DNA from: CALHVX01 sp039198065
GTDB taxonomy: Bacteria; Pseudomonadota; Gammaproteobacteria; Pseudomonadales; Azotimanducaceae
Assembly: GCA_039198065.1 (NCBI GenBank)
Contig: JBCCTU010000003.1
Span: 1-64,000 of the forward strand
DNA: 64,000 nucleotides
Direction: 5' to 3'
A program made the position numbers and the translations under genes. Shown one piece after another: positions 58,444 to 64,000 of the stretch (the first letter of the stretch is position 1; each line of letters begins with the position of its first letter). Under the pieces are notes generated by a model. The model did not search any database. It had not been told where the DNA came from and saw only the letters and a program-made list of their open reading frames with translations.

Positions 58444-59937
58444 ATGCAGCAGCCGCGGTCTGGATCGGCGATGCAAGGGTTTGGTTTGAACGCGTATTGC
58501 TGGTGCCGCGCAGCTGCGCTGGCGCTGCTTGCCGTCGGTGCGTCAGGGCCGGCGACTTCGCAGACGGCCGCGGAACCGTTGGGCCTTGCTGAGCGGGTCA
58601 CGGCACAAGGCGCGCCCGCCATCGACCTCGCGGACCGCCTGTGGTCCCTAGCTGAGGTGGGCTACCAGGAGCGCGGTAGCGTAGCAGCGCTGACCCAGTA
58701 CCTGACGCGCGCGGGGTTTGAAACGAAGACCGGAGTGGGCGGGATTCCAACGGCGTTCGTCGCAAGCTTTGGCCGCGGTGAACCCGTGATCGGACTGTTG
58801 GCGGAATTTGATGCGCTCCCTGGACTGTCGCAGGTCGCGGCACCGGAACGGAGCCCGGTGGTAGAGGGTGCTCCCGGACACGCGTGCGGCCACCATCTGT
58901 TCGGAGCAGCAAGTGCGCATGCAGGTCGGGTCCTGGCGCAATGGCTTGTTGAGTCCGGTAGACCGGGAACGATCCGGGTGTTCGGTACACCGGCGGAAGA
59001 GGGCGGGTCGGGTAAGGTCTATCTGGCGCGGGAGGGCGTGTTCGATGGCGTCGATGTCATGCTTCACTGGCATCCGGCCGACGGCAACAGCGCAGCACCC
59101 TACAGCACTACGGCCAACAAGTCCGGCAGGTTTACCTTTACCGGTGTCGCGGCGCATGCGGCGGCCGCCCCGGAGCGCGGTCGCTCGGCGCTGGACGCGG
59201 TGGAGGCCATGAACTTCATGGTGAATCTACTCCGCGAGCATGTGCCCCAGGAGAGCCGGATCCACTACGTCATAACCGACGGTGGGGCAGCACCGAACAT
59301 CGTTCCAGAACGGGCGCAGGTGTACTACTACGTGCGGCACCCCGATCGCGATGTGACTGCGGCGCTGTTTGATCGCGTCACCCGGATCGCGAATGCTGCA
59401 GCGCAAGGAACCGAGACCCGGGTGGCTGTTGAGGTCATGCACGGTAACTATCCGATCCTGCCGAACGAAACACTGTCCCGTCGCGTGCACGATATTTTCA
59501 TGAGTGTCGGTGGGATCCGCTACACGCCGGACGAACGGGCCTTTGCGCTCAAGCTGCGCCGTACCCTGCCGGGTGCAAGCGCGCGTCCCATCGGTTCGAC
59601 GCAGCGGATCGGTCCCTTTGCGTTTAACCAGCGTGCTGGGTCGACGGATGTCGGCGATGTCAGCTGGCAGGTGCCAACGGTGGGATTTGCCGCAGCTACC
59701 TGGGTACCCGGCACACCGGCCCACAGCTGGCAGGCCGTGGCGGCCGGCGGCATGAGCATTGGCCACAAGGGCATGCTGAAAGCCGCCCAGGTCCTAGCGT
59801 TGACCGGCGAGGCGCTGTTCACCGATAGCACCCTTCGCCAGGCCGCCCAGCAGGAGTTCCTACGCCGCCGTGGAGACGATTTCCGCTATCAGGCACTGCT
59901 CGGTGAGCGAGCGCCACCGCTCGACTATCGGCGCTGA
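58444..59937 (+). CDS. M20-family amidohydrolase, AbgB-like, exported
   Basis: A 497-residue metallopeptidase of the M20D/AbgB group. Metal ligands are expected in 'HACGHHLFG', 'EEGGSGK' and later 'HWHPAD' and 'GHKGM'; a dimerisation domain lies between ('TFTGVAAHAAAAPERGRSALDAVEAM'). AbgB relatives hydrolyse p-aminobenzoyl-glutamate or other N-acyl amino acids. A signal peptide ('AAALALLAVGASGPATSQT') suggests periplasmic location. ATG 58444 is preceded by 'ggagg'; upstream ATG 58399 has none. The patatin gene starts 10 bases downstream. Confidence 0.9.
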   Translation: MQQPRSGSAMQGFGLNAYCWCRAAALALLAVGASGPATSQTAAEPLGLAERVTAQGAPAIDLADRLWSLAEVGYQERGSVAALTQYLTRAGFETKTGVGGIPTAFVASFGRGEPVIGLLAEFDALPGLSQVAAPERSPVVEGAPGHACGHHLFGAASAHAGRVLAQWLVESGRPGTIRVFGTPAEEGGSGKVYLAREGVFDGVDVMLHWHPADGNSAAPYSTTANKSGRFTFTGVAAHAAAAPERGRSALDAVEAMNFMVNLLREHVPQESRIHYVITDGGAAPNIVPERAQVYYYVRHPDRDVTAALFDRVTRIANAAAQGTETRVAVEVMHGNYPILPNETLSRRVHDIFMSVGGIRYTPDERAFALKLRRTLPGASARPIGSTQRIGPFAFNQRAGSTDVGDVSWQVPTVGFAAATWVPGTPAHSWQAVAAGGMSIGHKGMLKAAQVLALTGEALFTDSTLRQAAQQEFLRRRGDDFRYQALLGERAPPLDYRR

Positions 59938-59947
59938 GGGGCGGTTT

Positions 59948-62254
59948 GTGAAACGCGAACTTCGATTGGCGGTGGTGATCTATGGCGGCGCGTCGCTAGC
60001 GGTCTATATGCATGGGGTGACGAAGGAGCTGCTGCGCCTGGTCCGCGCATCGAAGGCCCTGCACGACCCCGGTGCCTATGCACAAAGCAGTCAATCCCGG
60101 GGTACGGAAGGTGTGTACGCCGACCTCCTGCGGCGGTTGAACGAGCGCGGTCATACGCGGGTGGTCATCGATGTGGTTGCCGGTGCCTCTGCCGGAGCGA
60201 TCAACGGAATTCTGCTATCGCAGGCCTTGGTTGACGACAGCGATCTCGACGCACACACGGAGCTGTGGCTCACCACCGCCGATGCAGACGAGCTACGGAG
60301 CGAACGCGTCTCGCGTTTGCGGAAGTGGTACCTCTATCCGTTGCTGCGCGGCCTGTCGTACTGGCTACCCGCGTCGATCACGCGCGATGACGAAATCCGC
60401 GGCAAACTGACCCGCTTGGTTCGCACGTCCTGGTTCCGGCCGCCGTTCAGCGGCGCCAAGCTGTGCCGTCGATTGCTCGATGCGCTGGCCAACATGCGCC
60501 GCAATCGGTTATCCGAGACCTCGCTGCTGCCGCCGGGACAACGCCTCGATGTCTACGCCAGCCTCACCGATCTGTTTGGCTACCCGCGACTGATCCAAGT
60601 GCACGATCGATTGGTCGCGCGGGAGCGCGAACACGCCGTTTACTGCCGGCTGACCCACGCGCCGCGAGGTCCCCGCGGCTTCACTGATTTTTCTGCGGAC
60701 AACGCACCGGCATTGGTCTGGGCCGCTCGCGCGAGTTCTTCCTACGCCGGCGCCTTCGACCCGTACCAACACCGGGAACTGATGGCCGTGCTCAAGGAGC
60801 GGCGGCAGCCCTGGCCCGGCGAACGGCGGTTTCTACAGCGCAATCTCTTTGATGCCTCGGGGCAGCCCTTGAGTTCGAGTTTGGTCCCCGAGGAACGGAC
60901 CTTCGTCGATGGCGGCATCGTCAACAATAAACCCTTTGGTGCGGCGCTCGACGCGCTGCAGCATCGCCCGGCGGATCGTCAGGTCGAGCGCATCATGCTG
61001 TACGTCGAACCGGACCCCAACGTCGACGACGCCGGTTCCAGTGATCAGGCGCTTGGTTTCCTGGGAACGATCCGCGCTGCCGCGTCAACGATTCCGCGGA
61101 ACCAGCCGATCCTGTCTGATCTAGAAGCGATCATGGCTCAATCGCAGACGGCGCGAACAAATCGCCGGATCATTGAGGCGCGGCGGCCGCTCATACACGC
61201 AGCGCTGGACGACGTGCTGCCAGCGCAGCTCGCGAGGTGTCAGAGCGCCGATGAGGTTCAGCGCATGGGCGCCGAGGCGGAGCGACGCGCTGAGGACCGC
61301 CTGGGGTTTGCCTACGGCGCCTATCTCGACCGCCGCCGGTTGAGGCTCGTCGACGCACTCGCCGAAGAGTGGTCCGTGTTGACGCAGACGATGGCCGAGC
61401 CGCAGCGACGGCAGGCGATGCTCAGTAGCATCGAAGATGCCTGCATTGGCTACGGACGTGACCCCCTCGAGCGGGCGCAGGCATTTTTGGAGCGCTTTGA
61501 TCTCGGTTTTCGCGTCCGTCGTGTTCAGTTCATGATTCGCCGGCTTAATCGGGTCTACGGCGAGGGTCCTGTCAGTGACAGCACCCGCGACGCGTTTGCG
61601 CGCTACAAACAGCAAGCCTATGGCATCCTCGAAGATCTACAGACACTGCGATCGGCGCGCGCGCTGCAGGCGGCGCTCGCCCGGTCCCTGATTCGTGCGG
61701 CTACCCGCCTGCCGCTCTCGCAGCAAGAAGCGCAATCACTGCTCGACGGTCTCGCAGCCGCCCTCGATCTCGCCCGTTTCGACCGCCGGATCAACGCGTT
61801 GCTTGCTGATCTGTGCCAAACCGGATCAGACCTCAGCCTCGTTCGACAGCAACTCCTGGAAAACCTCGGCTTTTTCTTTTACGACGTGCTGCTCACAACC
61901 CCGGGGGGAGAGAACGCCGGGCCGGACCCGCTGACCGATCTTCGAGTCGAACGAATCAGTCCAGCGGATGCCGATACGCTGGCACCGGTGTTTGAGGGTC
62001 TGCGCTGCCGCAACTTCATGGGCTTTCTTGGCTTTTTCAATCGCAGCTATCGGGAGCACGACTATCTCTGGGGACGTCTCAATGCAGCGGAGCGAATCGT
62101 GGATTTGCTGCTGGAGCTGGACGGTGACGCGCCGACCGCTACGGCAGCCGAGGCGAAGCGTGCGTTGGCGTGCCGGATCGTCGATGAAGAGCGAGGCCGA
62201 CTGCGCACCGTGGTGCCGACGCTGAATGCTGTGGAAGGGTTGGTTCGACGCTAG
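59948..62254 (+). CDS. Patatin-like phospholipase (TIGR03607/DUF3376 type)
   Basis: A 768-residue protein. The N-terminal patatin domain has the oxyanion segment 'GGASLAVYMHGV', the nucleophile Ser in 'GASAG' (near residue 80-84) and the catalytic Asp in 'DGGIVNNKP', so the Ser-Asp dyad is intact. The long C-terminal part resembles the DUF3376 region of TIGR03607 patatin-related proteins. No signal peptide is visible, so it acts on lipids from the cytosol or at the membrane. GTG 59948 fits; the Met frame from 59870 overlaps the amidohydrolase. Probably co-transcribed with it. Confidence 0.9.
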   Translation: MKRELRLAVVIYGGASLAVYMHGVTKELLRLVRASKALHDPGAYAQSSQSRGTEGVYADLLRRLNERGHTRVVIDVVAGASAGAINGILLSQALVDDSDLDAHTELWLTTADADELRSERVSRLRKWYLYPLLRGLSYWLPASITRDDEIRGKLTRLVRTSWFRPPFSGAKLCRRLLDALANMRRNRLSETSLLPPGQRLDVYASLTDLFGYPRLIQVHDRLVAREREHAVYCRLTHAPRGPRGFTDFSADNAPALVWAARASSSYAGAFDPYQHRELMAVLKERRQPWPGERRFLQRNLFDASGQPLSSSLVPEERTFVDGGIVNNKPFGAALDALQHRPADRQVERIMLYVEPDPNVDDAGSSDQALGFLGTIRAAASTIPRNQPILSDLEAIMAQSQTARTNRRIIEARRPLIHAALDDVLPAQLARCQSADEVQRMGAEAERRAEDRLGFAYGAYLDRRRLRLVDALAEEWSVLTQTMAEPQRRQAMLSSIEDACIGYGRDPLERAQAFLERFDLGFRVRRVQFMIRRLNRVYGEGPVSDSTRDAFARYKQQAYGILEDLQTLRSARALQAALARSLIRAATRLPLSQQEAQSLLDGLAAALDLARFDRRINALLADLCQTGSDLSLVRQQLLENLGFFFYDVLLTTPGGENAGPDPLTDLRVERISPADADTLAPVFEGLRCRNFMGFLGFFNRSYREHDYLWGRLNAAERIVDLLLELDGDAPTATAAEAKRALACRIVDEERGRLRTVVPTLNAVEGLVRR

Positions 62255-62264
62255 CGCGGGCGTT

Positions 62265-62287
62265 AGGTCGCGGGGAGCCCGCGACCT
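62265..62287. terminator. GC-rich hairpin between convergent genes
   Basis: AGGTCGCGGG and CCCGCGACCT are separated by GAG, 11 bases after the patatin stop. Placed between two convergent genes, it can serve as a bidirectional terminator, though no T-tract follows. Confidence 0.55.
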
Positions 62288-62299
62288 GGGGCAAGGGCC

Positions 62300-62596
62300 T
62301 TAGGCTCGGGTACCCTCAAAGCTGGCGTTGCCAAAGGCGCCCAGCTTGACGCTGCCGGTGATTTTGTCGCCTTCGAGTTTGGCATCAAACTCGAGGGTCA
62401 TCGGCATCGGAGTGGTGATGTCTGCTTTCCACGTCGCACCGTCGCCGCTGACCGCACCATCTTTGAGTTCAAGTTCGCCCTGCGCGCCGACCATCTTGCC
62501 GCTGAGCGCGCCGCCGTCTTCCGTTAAGGTCAGCGTGCCTTGCTGAGCGCCCATGGGCGTATTCATCGTAGTGTTCCAGGTACCTGCGAAGCTCAT
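62300..62596 (-). CDS. Small beta-sheet protein, function unknown
   Basis: A 98-residue, Gly/Thr-rich protein ('FAGTWNTTMNTPMGAQQGTLTLTEDGGALSGKMVGAQGELELKDGAVSGDGATWKADIT' style) that should form a small beta barrel or lipocalin-like sheet. Its repeated 'G-T-W/T...L-S-G-K' pattern is shared by many short bacterial proteins of unknown role. ATG 62596 is preceded by 'aaggag' on the minus strand, which decides it over the longer frame to 62782. Divergent from the nuclease-like gene. Confidence 0.75.
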   Translation of the reverse strand: MSFAGTWNTTMNTPMGAQQGTLTLTEDGGALSGKMVGAQGELELKDGAVSGDGATWKADITTPMPMTLEFDAKLEGDKITGSVKLGAFGNASFEGTRA

Positions 62597-62677
62597 CGAC
62601 CGTCTCCTTGATCTATGGAAACGCCAGTATGTCATACTGAAATCAGTGTCAGCTAGCGTTCGCGCTTGTAATGGATC

Positions 62678-63388
62678 ATGTCCGTGACAGACCAAGCCTC
62701 GGCGATTGGAACGCTCAATGAGAGCGATCTCCATCGAGACCTGAAACACCTCTACGGCCAGGAACTGAGCCGCGCGGGTCACTGCGTCGACTACGAAGTG
62801 CCGTGCGAGGGCTACCTCATCGATCTGGTCGCCAATGGCCGCCTCATCGAATTTCAGACCGGCTCCTTTGCACAGCTAAAAACCAAGCTGCGACGACTGG
62901 TTAAGGCGCACTCGGTGACTCTTGTGGTTCCCGTGGCCGAAGAAACGCGCTTGATCGGTTACCGGGGTGACAAGGAAACGCGGCGCCGCTCGCCGCTCCG
63001 TGGCTCACCGCATGACGTGCTGGATGCCCTGGTCAGCTTTCCCGACTTGCTGGCGTTGCCGCAGTTCAGCCTCGAACTGGTGATGACTGTGGAAGAAACG
63101 GAGCGGTACTGGAATCCTCGGCTTCGCCGTCGACGGGGGGGTTGGCAGGTGATGGCCCGGCGCTTGGTCGAAACGCGTGACCGATTGCGGTTCTGCGGCG
63201 CCGAGAGTCTGTGGCAGCTGTGCAGCGCCGTGCCCGCCGACGACTTCGATACTCAGACGCTTGCAACGGCCATGAATGCACCGCGTTCGACGGGGCAAAA
63301 GCTCGCCTACTGTTTGCGCGCCCTCGATGCGATTGAGCTTGTGGGTAAACGCGGTAACGCCATGCGCTACCGGGTGCGTCGGTCCTGA
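62678..63388 (+). CDS. PD-(D/E)XK-like nuclease candidate with C-terminal winged-helix-like part
   Basis: A 236-residue protein. 'YEVPCEGYLIDLVANGRLIEFQTGSFAQLKTKL' has the D...E-x-Q arrangement of PD-(D/E)XK folds: Asp in 'IDLV', then Glu and Gln of 'EFQT', and helix 'LHRDLKHLYG' before it. This pattern recalls a family of uncharacterised bacterial proteins (DUF8091-like). The C-terminal ~80 residues ('QTLATAMNAPRSTGQKLAYCLRALDAIELVGKRGNAMRYRV') look like a winged helix. Substrate unknown; it could act on DNA or RNA. Single gene, divergent from the small beta protein. Confidence 0.6.
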   Translation: MSVTDQASAIGTLNESDLHRDLKHLYGQELSRAGHCVDYEVPCEGYLIDLVANGRLIEFQTGSFAQLKTKLRRLVKAHSVTLVVPVAEETRLIGYRGDKETRRRSPLRGSPHDVLDALVSFPDLLALPQFSLELVMTVEETERYWNPRLRRRRGGWQVMARRLVETRDRLRFCGAESLWQLCSAVPADDFDTQTLATAMNAPRSTGQKLAYCLRALDAIELVGKRGNAMRYRVRRS

Positions 63389-63397
63389 CGCGGGCGC

Positions 63398-64000
63398 TTA
63401 GCGGCGAAACCGGTAGCTGAGGCTTAGAGCCAGCTGATGATCGTCGAGCTCGGTGGTCAGGCGGCCTGTGTCGGACGCCGTTGCGGCGACCTCGAGATCG
63501 CCGGAACGCAGGAACCGGTAAGAGACCCCCGCGGTCCAGCGCTCCGCCAGCCGGTGTTTCAGACCAAACTCCAGGCCCCAGGCCAGGTCGGTGTCTGAGT
63601 CCTCGCGCTGCTCCCGCCGCTCACGACGTAAACCGGGCACGGCGCGATCGATGTACTCGGTGTCGTAACGCAGCTCCACCGGCCCGACGCTCGCCGTCAC
63701 ATGCCAGCTCAGATTTGGTCGCAGCTGGCCATGCCTGCCGATGCGGACCAGGAGCATCCGCCGTTCGACATTGGTGAACGTGTTGAACACCGTTTGCTGA
63801 CTAGGTAGAGGTACTTCGATGTCCCAATCGACGGGGAACATCCAGTAGGTCGCCAGGCCAAGGTGCCAGCGCAGCAGTCGCCGCTCGACGCTCAGGCCAA
63901 CGGCGGCGGACGTGTCGGCTTCTGCCGGCGCATCGAACGCGCCGTCTATGCGTGTACCGATTGTTTCACCGGTCCCATATTGGCCCCGGTCGGCGGTGCG
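63398..64000 (-). CDS. Outer-membrane beta-barrel-like protein, 5' part outside window
   Basis: The minus frame is open from 63398 to the window edge, with no stop through 64000; the Met at 63841 is internal. The ~200 visible residues alternate polar and hydrophobic residues, with strands such as 'VGPVELRYDTEYID', 'WGLEFGLKHRLAERWTAGVSYRFL' and the terminal 'HQLALSLSYRFRR'. A C-terminal Tyr/Phe-ending strand is typical of outer-membrane barrels, though here it ends in R-R. It may be a transporter or structural barrel; no family recognised. Confidence 0.6.
   Translation of the reverse strand, partial: RTADRGQYGTGETIGTRIDGAFDAPAEADTSAAVGLSVERRLLRWHLGLATYWMFPVDWDIEVPLPSQQTVFNTFTNVERRMLLVRIGRHGQLRPNLSWHVTASVGPVELRYDTEYIDRAVPGLRRERREQREDSDTDLAWGLEFGLKHRLAERWTAGVSYRFLRSGDLEVAATASDTGRLTTELDDHQLALSLSYRFRR

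Noticed and set aside
1..64000. CRISPR arrays, prophage, integrases, insertion sequences
   Set aside because: No regularly spaced repeats of 25-40 bases, and no transposase, integrase or phage structural genes among the coding regions.

Overview
The window reads as a chromosome segment of a high-GC gammaproteobacterium. Evidence: a Fur repressor, MsrA, the tRNA 2-selenouridine synthase SelU/MnmH, a GldA-GldFG-type ABC operon, GGDEF signalling, and dense coding on both strands with many ATGA/GTGA stop-start overlaps. I cannot fix the order or genus. I see no rRNA, tRNA, CRISPR array, integrase or transposase.

Layout. 1-7 kb: end of an alpha/beta hydrolase, an MFS exporter, a small DUF6316-like protein, a luciferase-like oxidoreductase, and ileS of the eukaryote-like IleRS2 type with a downstream gene of unknown function. 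7-10.3 kb: one isolated GH78 rhamnosidase-like gene with an apparently degenerate active site. Two long hairpins with near-identical G-rich loops lie on either side of it. 10.3-17 kb: selU with a Sel1-repeat lipoprotein, msrA, a YegD-like Hsp70, a Nudix hydrolase, a hotdog thioesterase and a MAPEG protein. 17-25 kb: an epoxide-hydrolase-like enzyme, an orphan double-glycine leader peptide, an NnrU-like membrane protein, then an ABC ATPase / GldF-GldG fusion / DUF4340 / PAP2 lipoprotein operon. 25-47.4 kb: housekeeping and regulatory genes, including a diguanylate cyclase, XRE regulator, thiolase, TauD-like dioxygenase, Na+/solute symporter, a circularly permuted ATP-grasp plus alpha-E pair, sirtuin, sensor kinase with a degenerate receiver, MerR-TPR fusion, Fur, SDR, dienelactone hydrolase, OmpA-like protein, cysteine synthase, serine hydrolase and ApbE.

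47.4-57.8 kb is the most notable part. A leader with eleven GGA motifs, five or more of them in hairpin loops, precedes ten tightly packed genes: a periplasmic thioredoxin, an unknown exported protein, three large TPR proteins (two lipoproteins), a small exported protein, an ExbB/TolQ motor protein, two ExbD/TolR proteins and an AgmX/PglI-C-terminal TonB-like protein. This resembles the energised envelope machine behind Myxococcus Agl-Glt motility, here possibly under CsrA/RsmA control. 57.8-64 kb: a small exported protein, an M20 amidohydrolase, a patatin-like lipase, a small beta protein, a PD-(D/E)XK-like nuclease candidate and the 3' part of an outer-membrane barrel gene.
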